From assembly GCA_001940705.1 (NCBI GenBank), contig MEHG01000008.1, positions 1 to 40,281 of the forward strand: DNA of 40,281 nt. The letters are read 5' to 3'. The stretch's first letter is position 1. Each line of letters starts with the position of its first letter. This stretch comes from Candidatus Thorarchaeota archaeon AB_25 (GTDB taxonomy: Archaea > Asgardarchaeota > Thorarchaeia > Thorarchaeales > Thorarchaeaceae). Of this stretch, positions 1 through 9,092 are shown one piece after another. The translations under genes were made by a program, and so were the position numbers. Below the pieces are notes generated by a model that was given only the letters and a program-made list of their open reading frames with translations, had not been told where the DNA came from and did no database searches.

Positions 1-2
1 GG

Positions 3-1373
3 ACAAGAGGGTACTCCACTCGGAAGATCCCACGCTTTGCGTTTACTCAACGCTTTGAAATTGTAAATTCGCCAGAGCTCGAGATAAAGCACTGGTTGAA
101 GCTCAGGGACTCTCTTGATTCGGTGAGTGAAGGAAGAGTACGACATGACAAGCTCATGATTCCCCTCTCCATCTCCTCATTTCATCTCAACCGAATGAGG
201 GAGGGAGAAGTGAAGACTGTCCGAATCTTCAAGGACTCTCGTCGTAAGTGGTGGGCAATATTCACTGTCACTCTTGTGGTTGATAGTATCAATACAGATG
301 GAAAACCTCCAGCTATTCTCTCTATCGACCTTGGAATTAACAAGGCTGCATGCTCTGTTTTACTTACCAAGAAGGGGTACAAACAGACCCGATATTGGAA
401 ACAGGAGGACAAACTCCAACGTATGAAGTCGCTGGATGAGAGAGTATTTTCTCTCCAGAGAGAGAAAGAACATCTACTCTCCACTGATGAGAATCCTGAT
501 AGGGTGACCGCTCAACTTAGAAGAATGAGTGGAAAAAGAGAGCGAGTAAGCAAGGAATACGACAGGAAACTTGTGAAAGATCTCTCTGACTATGTCAGGG
601 AGATGACAGAGGATTACGACCTCTATGTTTCAATTGGGAAGTTGAAGGGAATCCGAAACAGTGCTCGAAGAGGGAACTATAAGGGGCGACGGTTCAGAGG
701 GATGATCCATCGTTGGGCTTTTGCACGGATTCATGTCATGTTAGAACACAAGTTTGCTTCACTTGGTTTTGATTCCAAGAAGTTCATTGCAGTTCCTGAG
801 CAATGGACCTCAATCATGTGTCACAAGTGCGGGCATAAGGGAATACGACCAAAGCAGAACCTCTTCATCTGTGCTACCTGTGGCCTAAAAATGAACGCCG
901 ACCTGAATGGCGCTCTCAATATCGGGAAGCGCCTCATCATGCTCATCCCATCACTGAGAGATGAGAACGGACTAGGGATGTGGCTCACATCTAAGGAGAG
1001 AGCCATACTGAAAGCCCGAAGGAAGAAATCTTCTTCTCATGGGAAGTCCGCACTCTCCCATAGGACACCAGCCTTGAAGGGGGAGTCCGTGGCCGACTGC
1101 TATGACCAGACTTCACTTGTGGAGTTTGCGAGGAGTAAAGACCCTGCCATGGTAAATGCTGTGGAAACACCGTCTGCTATCACACTGACTGGTGAGGGTG
1201 AGTCAATGCAGCGGACAGAAGCCGGGTCCCATCGGAGGAATGATGTTCCTATGAAGAGGGGCAAAGTTTTCGACACTTTGAAAGACTCTAGTTTTTCAGA
1301 TGCTGGTGACAGCAGTCGTAAGAAAGGTGGAACACAGAAGTTTCTTGACGTGAGTTCACTCACTCACAAATAA
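3..1373 (+). CDS. tnpB: TnpB-like RNA-guided nuclease / IS605-family OrfB (5' truncated by window edge)
   Basis: Frame is open from nt 3 through the listed ORF start at 96. RuvC-I 'SIDLGINKAA', zinc finger 'CHKCGHKG...FICATCG', RuvC-III 'NADLNGALNIG'. Confidence 0.9.
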   Translation, partial: TRGYSTRKIPRFAFTQRFEIVNSPELEIKHWLKLRDSLDSVSEGRVRHDKLMIPLSISSFHLNRMREGEVKTVRIFKDSRRKWWAIFTVTLVVDSINTDGKPPAILSIDLGINKAACSVLLTKKGYKQTRYWKQEDKLQRMKSLDERVFSLQREKEHLLSTDENPDRVTAQLRRMSGKRERVSKEYDRKLVKDLSDYVREMTEDYDLYVSIGKLKGIRNSARRGNYKGRRFRGMIHRWAFARIHVMLEHKFASLGFDSKKFIAVPEQWTSIMCHKCGHKGIRPKQNLFICATCGLKMNADLNGALNIGKRLIMLIPSLRDENGLGMWLTSKERAILKARRKKSSSHGKSALSHRTPALKGESVADCYDQTSLVEFARSKDPAMVNAVETPSAITLTGEGESMQRTEAGSHRRNDVPMKRGKVFDTLKDSSFSDAGDSSRKKGGTQKFLDVSSLTHK

Positions 1374-1387
1374 TAGAAAATGGTCTT

Positions 1388-1537
1388 ACGACATCTGCTC
1401 CAAGCCAAAGAATTGCTATAATTTGCACTTCTAAATGTCAACAACAGATTATTGGTCCTTAAATTCAATAATGGAAATTATTTGGTGACACATCCATTAT
1501 GTGTCAGCCTCGAATACAACGACATCTGCTCCAAGCC
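1388..1537. repeat. 19-bp direct repeat ACGACATCTGCTCCAAGCC at 1388-1406 and 1519-1537 downstream of tnpB
   Basis: Two exact copies read in the sequence, 131 bp apart. Confidence 0.9.
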
Positions 1538-1594
1538 TCAATCGTTGCTCTGAGGCCTTCCACCGATGGCGAGCAACTTACTTTAGCCATCGGT
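1535..1594. repeat. Stem-loop-rich segment, candidate element right end or omega-RNA-like structure
   Basis: Inverted repeat ACCGATGGC (1562-1570)/GCCATCGGT (1586-1594). Alternative pairing GTTGCTC (1544-1550)/GAGCAAC (1571-1577), plus GCCTCA/TGAGGC. Confidence 0.5.
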
Positions 1595-1677
1595 AACCCA
1601 CCCTTTTGAGCGTACAACAAGCTAATCAGGAACATGTGTATGTGGAATGTGAAATAGAATAAACGAGTGAAATACGA

Positions 1678-2472
1678 ATGACCTGGCGGCTGATTGATGA
1701 GGATAGTACAGATGTCTATCAAAACCTTGCATTTGACGAGGCAGTAGCTAGGATAACAGCAAGTCGAGCTGAGAAATCAAACACACTTCGGTTCTGGCGT
1801 TCTGATAGAGCCGTAGTAATTGGCAGATTTCAATGTGTACACAAAGAGGTGAATCTGTCATACTGTGAAGAGAATAGGATAGCTGTAGCTCGACGGTTTA
1901 CGGGAGGAGGAGCGGTCTATCACGACTTTGGAAACCTAAACTTCTCAATCTGTGCGAATAGGAGTGAGAGATATGTCCCACAGTCATTGAGGGAGATCTA
2001 TGAGTTGTTCATTGGTAATGTGGCGACTGCACTCCAATCGCTTGATGTTCCCACTAGGTACGACCCTGTTGGATCGTGTATCAGAATCAATGACCTGAAG
2101 ATTACTGGGACCGCAGGTTGGCTCAAGAGAGGAGTTGCATTTCTACATGGCACTTTATTGATTAACGCGGACCTTCCAATGCTTCGGCAGAGCCTTTCAC
2201 CACCAAAAGGACAGCCCGTGTTTCTCCGTGATAAAACCCGAGTCCGATGCATGGACAGTAAACGGGACATTGTAACGAATATTGCTGATCACGTCAAAGT
2301 GTGTCCCTCAGATGAAGCAATCAAGAATGCGATAGCGTATCGCATCGAAAAGATCTCCGAACAGATTGTCAAGAAAGGAAGTCTATCACAGGAAGAGAGG
2401 GACACTGCACAGGCTTTATATCAGAGCCGCTATTCCCAGTCCGAGTGGAATCTGGGTACACCAGCCCAGTGA
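1678..2472 (+). CDS. lplA: Lipoate-protein ligase A family protein
   Basis: 'YQNLAFDEAV', 'LRFWRSDRAVVIGRFQ', 'ARRFTGGGAVYHDFGNLNFSI' are LplA/LipB-fold motifs. Confidence 0.85.
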   Translation: MTWRLIDEDSTDVYQNLAFDEAVARITASRAEKSNTLRFWRSDRAVVIGRFQCVHKEVNLSYCEENRIAVARRFTGGGAVYHDFGNLNFSICANRSERYVPQSLREIYELFIGNVATALQSLDVPTRYDPVGSCIRINDLKITGTAGWLKRGVAFLHGTLLINADLPMLRQSLSPPKGQPVFLRDKTRVRCMDSKRDIVTNIADHVKVCPSDEAIKNAIAYRIEKISEQIVKKGSLSQEERDTAQALYQSRYSQSEWNLGTPAQ

Positions 2473-2489
2473 ATCTGAGGAATGATCCA

Positions 2490-2840
2490 ATGACTGATGA
2501 TGTTGAGAAGACACTGAAAAGTTTCATGAGACACTTTGGTGCACTAAACCGGGATATTCCTGATGCAAGAAATGCATTTACCGATCTTCAAAAGACAGTG
2601 CACAAAGACGGTGCTCTATCAGCCAAATTCAAAGAGATAATCTGTATCGTGGCTTCTGTTCTCTCACCATGTGAGGAGTGTATGGTTTATCACACTAAAC
2701 AAGCTCTTACTCTAGGAGCAACAAGAGAGGAGATCATGGAAGCCTGTTCTGTTGCGATAGTCATGGGCGGAGGTCCAGCGGCATCACACGTCGCTACTGT
2801 ACAAGACTGTCTAGATGTTTGGGCACCTAAGAAGAAGTGA
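2490..2840 (+). CDS. Carboxymuconolactone decarboxylase / AhpD-like protein
   Basis: CxxCxxxH motif 'PCEECMVYH' and 'GATREEIMEACSVAIVMGGGPA'. ATG at 2490 preferred over the 2445 start, which overlaps the upstream gene. Confidence 0.8.
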   Translation: MTDDVEKTLKSFMRHFGALNRDIPDARNAFTDLQKTVHKDGALSAKFKEIICIVASVLSPCEECMVYHTKQALTLGATREEIMEACSVAIVMGGGPAASHVATVQDCLDVWAPKKK

Positions 2841-3174
2841 AATCCCGAACGCATAGGAATTTCACAGGTTCTGATCCTCGATTGAAGAACTGGTGGGACT
2901 CATTACCGCTAATATGTAGGACATCCCCAGGTTGTAGTAGTAGTTCCTCATCTTCAACCGTGACAATTGCTTCTCCACTGAGCATGTACACTCCATGTTC
3001 ATGTGGATGCATATCATGAGAGGTGTGACCACCAGGTTCGATTATGTACGCGCGTAACGCAAAGTTCGTCGAAGAATTATCAGGGTTGAGAAATCGTTTA
3101 CGTCGCACTCCTTTCATACCTGGATGTTCATAGATTGCATACTCTTCAGGGTTAGTATCCTTTGTCAGGTACAT
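2827..3174 (-). CDS. Cupin-domain protein
   Basis: 'GGHTSHDMHPHEHGVYMLSGEAIVTVEDEELLLQPGDVLHISGNESHQF' matches the two cupin motifs. Confidence 0.85.
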   Translation of the reverse strand: MYLTKDTNPEEYAIYEHPGMKGVRRKRFLNPDNSSTNFALRAYIIEPGGHTSHDMHPHEHGVYMLSGEAIVTVEDEELLLQPGDVLHISGNESHQFFNRGSEPVKFLCVRDFTSS

Positions 3175-3191
3175 CTATTCACCATCCATCT

Positions 3192-4235
3192 TCACTCAAG
3201 CTCAACGAAGAGGATCTTGATTGCTTTTTGGCTTTCCATTAGTTCAAAGCCCTTCTCCCATTCTCTTAGAGAGATACGATGAGTGATTAACGGTGAAACA
3301 TCTACCTTGTGTGAAGACATGAGTCTGAGCGTAGTCACCCAGGACGATGGAAGTGTCCCCCAAGTACCGGACATAGTAAGTTCTTTTACAATGATTGGGT
3401 CAAGGTCTATATTTGCGGGCTGTCCTCTTACTCCGAGAAGTGTCACGTGTCCTGCAACCTTCACGAAGTCTAAAGCTTGAGTACAAGCTACACATGCACC
3501 AGATGCTTCTATGACTGCATCCGCACCTCGACCATCAGTCTCAGCATTGACAATCCCTACGGGATCAGACTCGCTTTGGACATCTATCGTCAAATCAGCG
3601 CCAATTTTCTTAGCAATATCAAAACGCCAGTTGTCAGCAGTTACACCCGTGACGATAACTTTGCCAGCTCCCATTGACTTGGCTATTTGCGTAGCCATCA
3701 AACCCATAGTGCCAGGTCCTTGGACAACCACAACGTCTCCCGGACAGATTGGAGTTTTGTCAATTACCGAATGGACTACGCATGCAAATGGTTCGGCAAG
3801 TGCTGCCTCTTCCAGTGATACTCCTTTGGGAACATGATGGACAATGTAATCGGGTACTACGAGATATTTCGCAAAAGCACCATTGGCATTCGAAGTTCCC
3901 AAGATTCTCTTATCTTTGGCTGTGCACCTGTTCATATGTCCAGTCTTACACTGGTGACACTTACCACAATAAGCAGTAGCTGGAGAAACAACACGATCAC
4001 CAGGTGTGAAAGAGGTGACATCTTCACCGACTCCAATAACTTTGCCCGAGTACTCATGACCTAAGATAACAGGAGGGGTATAGAATGCTTGATCATACTT
4101 GATATGAATATCAGTCCCACAGATACCAGCAGCAGCTACTTCAATCAGGACCTCGTTTCTCTTGGGCTTTGGATCGTCAACTTCCCGAAGTTCCAGGAGT
4201 CCTACACCACGGGCGGTCTTCATTAGTCCTCTCAA
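3192..4235 (-). CDS. Zinc-dependent alcohol dehydrogenase (MDR; threonine/sorbitol dehydrogenase-like)
   Basis: 'GICGTDIHIK', 'GHEYSGKVIGVGEDV', structural-zinc 'CGKCHQCKTGHMNRC', cofactor loop 'GPGTMGLMATQIAKSMGA'. Confidence 0.9.
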   Translation of the reverse strand: MRGLMKTARGVGLLELREVDDPKPKRNEVLIEVAAAGICGTDIHIKYDQAFYTPPVILGHEYSGKVIGVGEDVTSFTPGDRVVSPATAYCGKCHQCKTGHMNRCTAKDKRILGTSNANGAFAKYLVVPDYIVHHVPKGVSLEEAALAEPFACVVHSVIDKTPICPGDVVVVQGPGTMGLMATQIAKSMGAGKVIVTGVTADNWRFDIAKKIGADLTIDVQSESDPVGIVNAETDGRGADAVIEASGACVACTQALDFVKVAGHVTLLGVRGQPANIDLDPIIVKELTMSGTWGTLPSSWVTTLRLMSSHKVDVSPLITHRISLREWEKGFELMESQKAIKILFVELE

Positions 4236-4309
4236 ATTGGTGACCTCTAAAGTGCGATATCTGATACTCTATAGAATCTTGTGGCTGTGACTTGAGACAT
4301 GTTCTCCTG

Positions 4310-4585
4310 TCAGTCACGAGTCAATGAGTTGAAAAAATCTGGAGGTTCATCTCCTTGGTCCAATGAACGGACCCTAAATCCTGTGCTTAGCTCACCCCTA
4401 ATCTTACCTGCAACTTGTGCTCCCACGAATCGCCTGCGTACGTTAGCTTCCTTGCCCAACCATATGTAGACGTTCTTATTCATGTCGTCTACAACACAAA
4501 AAACCCGGTCTGGCTGCAGACTCTCCCTAGTTATATCTACGTTGAGTGTTGTGCCATCTTCCTGCATCTCAAGTGCTTCGACCAT
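4310..4585 (-). CDS. Single-domain gelsolin-like protein
   Basis: 'RVFCVVDDMNKNVYIWLGKEANVRRRFVGAQVAGKI....FRVRSLDQGDEPPDFF' follows the gelsolin repeat pattern (hydrophobic strand, 'vWiGk.A', 'G.ep..F'). Confidence 0.65.
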   Translation of the reverse strand: MVEALEMQEDGTTLNVDITRESLQPDRVFCVVDDMNKNVYIWLGKEANVRRRFVGAQVAGKIRGELSTGFRVRSLDQGDEPPDFFNSLTRD

Positions 4586-4747
4586 TGGGTTTTCCTCGTG
4601 GGTGGGCAGCGCAAGTCCTAAGAAGTTGCGTGAAATGCTAGTGAAAAAGCTTCCTCGTATTTGGATATATATTCCTCTAGCATGTCCTCAGGTATCCTCA
4701 TTGACTAAGAGTGTCAGTATAATCCCGACATTGGGGGGATAAGAGCA

Positions 4748-5119
4748 CTAAACGCTCTCGAAAGAGGCTCTAAGAGTGCCTCCGCAGTAGTTACACTTTG
4801 CCTCTAGAGGTCCGGTCCAATCAATTCCTTCTTGAGAAACCGCCCCTCCACATGAGGGACATTTCTCAGGCAACCGTACTGTCTTCATCTCTGAGCCATC
4901 TGATCGTCTCTGACCTCGATGCTGATCAGGAATTACAAAAGATGGCGCCTCGATGGAAAAGCCACGAGTCATCGTACTAGCAACGCCAGAACCTGCGCGG
5001 CAGGCAAAGCCAACGCCGATAATAACTATGACAATGACGAAGATAAAGAATCCAATAATCATCAAAGTGAATGTTCCGAAAATATCACCGAATATATCAA
5101 AGACCAACAGCAAATTCAC
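4748..5119 (-). CDS. Small membrane-anchored zinc-ribbon protein
   Basis: N-terminal hydrophobic helix and C-terminal 'CPSCGGAV...CNYCGGTL'. Confidence 0.6.
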   Translation of the reverse strand: MNLLLVFDIFGDIFGTFTLMIIGFFIFVIVIVIIGVGFACRAGSGVASTMTRGFSIEAPSFVIPDQHRGQRRSDGSEMKTVRLPEKCPSCGGAVSQEGIDWTGPLEAKCNYCGGTLRASFESV

Positions 5120-5280
5120 TCCTTAAGTGGGGGGATTTCAATTCCTTTCGACAGTTGAGGGCTTTTTACTCTTTTGCGGAAGGAATTTCTCCCAAAAAGA
5201 ACACACAAGCCACCTTCGGAACTTATAAAAGATTCACAAGATTGCTGGCCAAACACAATTAGTCGGAGGCTAAATGACAA

Positions 5281-5640
5281 ATGCAAATTCCAGCGTTCTT
5301 GCTAAGGAAGCTATACATTAAAGGAAGCCTCGAAAATGTCGAGGGCGGCTTTTCGTTAAAATTGAAGAACTCATTATCACCAGGTACTACAACAGCTGTA
5401 GCACCAATCAAGGTGGATGGTAATGAGTACTCACTAGACTCCCTTACAATCAGGTCCGTAGATGGTGAAGTTCTTGGGTCTGAAGTTAGTGCAGAAAACA
5501 CTTTTCCAATCAAGGTTGGTGTTGAGATAGAACTCATTGTCAAAGGAGATCCCCTTCCCGAGGGTGAGCACACCATCGATCTCGCACTCACGACAAAGGA
5601 AGCAGGGACTCTAGCTTTCGATGTGACAGACTCAATTTAG
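5281..5640 (+). CDS. Conserved-looking hypothetical protein (probably all-beta)
   Basis: Complete ORF, strand-rich composition, followed by a hairpin terminator. Confidence 0.6.
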   Translation: MQIPAFLLRKLYIKGSLENVEGGFSLKLKNSLSPGTTTAVAPIKVDGNEYSLDSLTIRSVDGEVLGSEVSAENTFPIKVGVEIELIVKGDPLPEGEHTIDLALTTKEAGTLAFDVTDSI

Positions 5641-5650
5641 AATACTCAAC

Positions 5651-5675
5651 TGCAGGAGGCCATTCGCCTTCTGCA
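5651..5675. terminator. Hairpin between convergent genes
   Basis: TGCAGGAGGC-cattc-GCCTTCTGCA (one G:U pair). Confidence 0.55.
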
Positions 5676-5692
5676 ATCAACTCTATTGCATG

Positions 5693-5872
5693 TTAGAACA
5701 ATCTAGTGGAAATTAAAGCTATCAAGAATAGTACTGGTGTAACAAAAAGCATGAAGAATACGAGGGCATCACCAGCTTTCTTCCATTTACCTTTGCTGAA
5801 AGGACAGACATTTTCTTCCTGTGGCACTCCTGAAAGTGTGAAGGTCTTTTCAGGAGCTTCTTCCTTTTTCAT
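5693..5872 (-). CDS. 59-aa single-pass membrane protein (absent from supplied ORF track)
   Basis: Reverse strand reads MKKEEAPEKTFTLSGVPQEENVCPFSKGKWKKAGDALVFFMLFVTPVLFLIALISTRLF*; C-terminal hydrophobic helix. Confidence 0.5.
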   Translation of the reverse strand: MKKEEAPEKTFTLSGVPQEENVCPFSKGKWKKAGDALVFFMLFVTPVLFLIALISTRLF

Positions 5873-5977
5873 GATATTTCATCGGTCATTCTGAATTCTT
5901 ATGACCATTCTGTTATGGTCTGAAATCTCCACAATAGTTTTCAATGAAGGTATCTTAATTTCAATTGGTGGAAGGTA

Positions 5978-6883
5978 GTGTATATCAAAATACGAAGCGA
6001 TGGATCTCTTGGTATTGGCCGCGGAACCGAGGGAAGCGCAGAGATAACAATGGGTTATGGAGAAGCCCATATGGTTGCCGCAGCCTTAGAAAAACTTGCA
6101 CAGACAGCACGTAGCTATAAGCAAGAATATCTCAAAACCACAGGTGTCGGTGGTGGAAACAAGATCATTTTCGAGAGATCTGATGATGGTACTATCACAA
6201 TTTCAGGAGATAGGCAGACATACATTTGTACAGAAGCTGAGGTCCGACAATTATCCGAGAAGTTGAAACATCTGCCCCCTGTGGAGGTCGCACCACCTTC
6301 AGACTATGTGAAGAAGATAACTCCTTCTGAAGGACTGTGCCTTGTGGTCACAAATGGAGGGAACTCTATCAAGATTCGACTTCCAGAGGCTGCAATCATC
6401 AAGACTGCTATCAAGAGTAGTATCGATTCAAGATTCTTTGACGAGGTCATTGCTGTAGGCCAGAGAAAGCTAACAGTGAGTAGGAGCAGCGATCTGAAAT
6501 GGCAGCTCGATGGTGACGGTACTACAGTGCGATTCACAGCATATGAGATTGAAGCGCTTGTAGCAGGTCTGCACAATGGCATCCTTGATGTCCTTATGGA
6601 TGTAGTGAAGAGTTTTGGGGCTGATGATGTTTCAGATATCAGGGTAAAAAGCCAGCTGAAGCGTATTGAGCAAGACGCAATGAACATCTTTGGTGAAGAT
6701 AAGAGTGCAAAAGGACTGGTGAGGGATATCACCAAGAGAGCAAAGAAAATCATCGGGATAGACGAGCTTGCTGATGAACGCGCTGACAAGTTCATAGAGA
6801 TGTGTAACCATGTCTATGCTAAGATGAACACTACTTACATCGAGCCTCTATTCGACCTCTTCTCAAAAGTATACGTCGTTTAG
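5978..6883 (+). CDS. Hypothetical protein
   Basis: Long ORF with GTG start; no family recognised. Confidence 0.6.
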   Translation: MYIKIRSDGSLGIGRGTEGSAEITMGYGEAHMVAAALEKLAQTARSYKQEYLKTTGVGGGNKIIFERSDDGTITISGDRQTYICTEAEVRQLSEKLKHLPPVEVAPPSDYVKKITPSEGLCLVVTNGGNSIKIRLPEAAIIKTAIKSSIDSRFFDEVIAVGQRKLTVSRSSDLKWQLDGDGTTVRFTAYEIEALVAGLHNGILDVLMDVVKSFGADDVSDIRVKSQLKRIEQDAMNIFGEDKSAKGLVRDITKRAKKIIGIDELADERADKFIEMCNHVYAKMNTTYIEPLFDLFSKVYVV

Positions 6884-6972
6884 AAATGAGCAAACGACTG
6901 TCAACAAAGACAGTTCTTTGCAGAGGATGTTTTAGAGAACAGATAGGAAGATTTGAGGTCCCAAAAAATCTT

Positions 6973-7377
6973 CTAATCAGCATTCTCAACAAATTCCACC
7001 ACATAGTGGTCTTTGGTAAAAAGGAAGCAGATCTTACGATTATCAAAGAGTGGTGCTTCAACAGGTTTTGAGATGACAATAGCGCCACTTTTACGAGCAT
7101 TCATCTTTGCTTCCTCAATATCAGGAACTGAGTAGCATAGGTGATAGAGCGATTGACGTTTCTTCAAAAGATCTGTAACTGGAGAGTCCTTGGTGAGCGG
7201 GGAGATTAGTTCAACTTTGACGGGGTCATTTTCAGATGTACCCATCAGGACAACACGCACCTTCTGTGTGTGATCATCCACTATAGGACCCAGCTGTTTG
7301 TATCCAAAGAGAGCCTCATGGTTCTTTATACCCTCTTCAATATCTTTGACGATGATGCCAATGTGACTAAGTTTCAT
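6973..7377 (-). CDS. VOC/glyoxalase-superfamily protein (methylmalonyl-CoA epimerase-like)
   Basis: 'LSHIGIIVKDIEEGIKNHEALFGY', 'KVELISPL', 'LYHLCYSVPDIEEA', 'VVEFVE'. Confidence 0.8.
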   Translation of the reverse strand: MKLSHIGIIVKDIEEGIKNHEALFGYKQLGPIVDDHTQKVRVVLMGTSENDPVKVELISPLTKDSPVTDLLKKRQSLYHLCYSVPDIEEAKMNARKSGAIVISKPVEAPLFDNRKICFLFTKDHYVVEFVENAD

Positions 7378-7497
7378 GGACTCACCTGAATGATGATTCT
7401 TTGCAATATCGCATAAGTGTTACCATGTATATAGACCGATATACCACTGGTCGGAATCCTTTTGAAAGGAGCCCCTTAGCCAGAATGTGTCTTAGTA

Positions 7498-8379
7498 ATG
7501 GTGGAGATTGTGTCAGGTTCAAGCTATATGAGCCAACTTGGAAAAAAGTGGGGTTTGAGAGCCCCGAAACAGCTATATCGCATGCTGAAACTCCACCGAA
7601 CCTCATTTGACACCATTCTCGACAATATGTTTAATGCTCTTGACGAAGTCAATGGTCTCTTCACATTTCCTACAATCGCCGCAGTTGCAAGAATGAAACC
7701 AGAACTTGTCCAAAGAATCGAGAAGGAGGGCCATGAGGTCGCAAGCCATGGATACAACCATGTGAGATATCCTACAATAAGTGCAGATGCAAGAGAACAG
7801 GATCTACTGCTCAGTCTGCAAATTTTCAAGAAACTAGGTATCAAAATATCGGGTTTCAGAGCTCCGTACGATAACTACACTGATGACATGCCAGACTTAC
7901 TCGAAAAGACCGGTCTCATTTGGGATGGTGGTTTTGGTTATCGTCCCGAACATAGAGAGAAGACACACTTTTTCCATGCAGATATTGACGGTCAAGAATC
8001 GAGTGTCACATACATCCCCCTCAATATCTGGAGTGATGACTATATGATAGACCGGATGGGGATGGGACCGGAGATTATGTCGAAAGTTCTGAAGAGAGAA
8101 GTAGCAAAAGCAGCACCTACGGGAGGAGTGATCATGTTCGACCTTCACCCAGTTAGGATGGGACAAAGGAAGTACGTGGGATGCCTGAGGAATGTCATAG
8201 AACATGCGAACAGTATTGGAGCGTGGTGTACAACTCCAACAGAGGCAGTGAAATACTGGAATACTCATTCGACTTGGAAGGGTGACAGTAAATTCTGTCT
8301 TCTTCTCACCGGCGATATTGATAACTGGGTGTTCTCAGATTACTTGAGAAGGATCTTATGGAAAAGAATGACTAGGTGA
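7498..8379 (+). CDS. NodB-like polysaccharide deacetylase family protein
   Basis: 'VQRIEKEGHEVASHGYNHVRYPT', 'GFRAPYDNYTDDMPDLLEKTGLIWDGGF', 'GGVIMFDLHPVRMG'. Confidence 0.8.
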   Translation: MVEIVSGSSYMSQLGKKWGLRAPKQLYRMLKLHRTSFDTILDNMFNALDEVNGLFTFPTIAAVARMKPELVQRIEKEGHEVASHGYNHVRYPTISADAREQDLLLSLQIFKKLGIKISGFRAPYDNYTDDMPDLLEKTGLIWDGGFGYRPEHREKTHFFHADIDGQESSVTYIPLNIWSDDYMIDRMGMGPEIMSKVLKREVAKAAPTGGVIMFDLHPVRMGQRKYVGCLRNVIEHANSIGAWCTTPTEAVKYWNTHSTWKGDSKFCLLLTGDIDNWVFSDYLRRILWKRMTR

Positions 8380-8385
8380 CAAGAT

Positions 8386-8832
8386 ATGGGAAAACTACTT
8401 GGAAGATTCCTCCGCATTTTAGCTTGGCTAGCGCCTTCATACCAGTTCCGAGCAAGTGTCTACCGGAGATGTGGTGTGAAGATTGGAAAAGGAGTCTACA
8501 TGGGATTCCTAGTTGCCATTGATGGAGAATATCCTGAGTATATTGAGATCCAAGACTGGGCTAGCATAGGACCAGGTGTGAAGATCATGGCTCATTCGGG
8601 GGCAAGTCCATACCACCAGAGAAGACGTATCTTTCACGAGGGTCCAAAGAAAGTCGTTATTGGTAAGGGAGCTTGGTTAGCGGCAGGAGCGATAATTCTT
8701 CCAGGGGTTATAGTGGGAGAAGGAGCTATTGTCGCTGCAGGGGCGGTTGTTAGTAAAGATGTACCACCGCTCTCATTGGTTGCAGGAAATCCAGCGCGGA
8801 TGGTTCAGAAACTTGAACCAAAGAAAGACTAG
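8386..8832 (+). CDS. Hexapeptide-repeat (LbH) acyltransferase
   Basis: 'RCGVKIGKGVYMGF', 'VIGKGAWLAAGAIILPGVIVGEGAIVAAGAVVSKDVPPLSLVAGNPARMV'. Confidence 0.9.
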   Translation: MGKLLGRFLRILAWLAPSYQFRASVYRRCGVKIGKGVYMGFLVAIDGEYPEYIEIQDWASIGPGVKIMAHSGASPYHQRRRIFHEGPKKVVIGKGAWLAAGAIILPGVIVGEGAIVAAGAVVSKDVPPLSLVAGNPARMVQKLEPKKD

Positions 8833-9092
8833 GAAGAGAGTTTGGTAGCGAGAACCTTCTTGATGTCACCAACTGTCCATAGTTCTATAACCTCTTCATC
8901 CTCGAAGAATATCTCAAACTCGTTCTCAATCTCACTCACAATTACTAGGTGAGCCATCGAATCCCAGGGTTCGAAGTCTTTTCGTCGAATGTCATCCGTG
9001 ATTTTGTCGGTGTCCAATAATAGAACCTTTGAAAGTATCTCCAAAAGCTTGTTTTCAAAGTCAGTCAATCGTTCATCCCTCTTGTAGTTCAA
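8829..9092 (-). CDS. Acyl carrier protein
   Basis: 'DKITDDIRRKDFEPWDSMAHLVIVSEIENEFEIFFEDEEVIELWTVGDI' with the DSx phosphopantetheine-attachment serine. Confidence 0.85.
   Translation of the reverse strand: MNYKRDERLTDFENKLLEILSKVLLLDTDKITDDIRRKDFEPWDSMAHLVIVSEIENEFEIFFEDEEVIELWTVGDIKKVLATKLSS

Noticed and set aside
182-1722. Minus-strand ORFs across and after tnpB
   Set aside because: Antisense to TnpB or overlapping the structured right-end region; no coding support.
7524-8268. Minus-strand ORFs opposite the NodB deacetylase
   Set aside because: Antisense to a gene with recognisable catalytic motifs.
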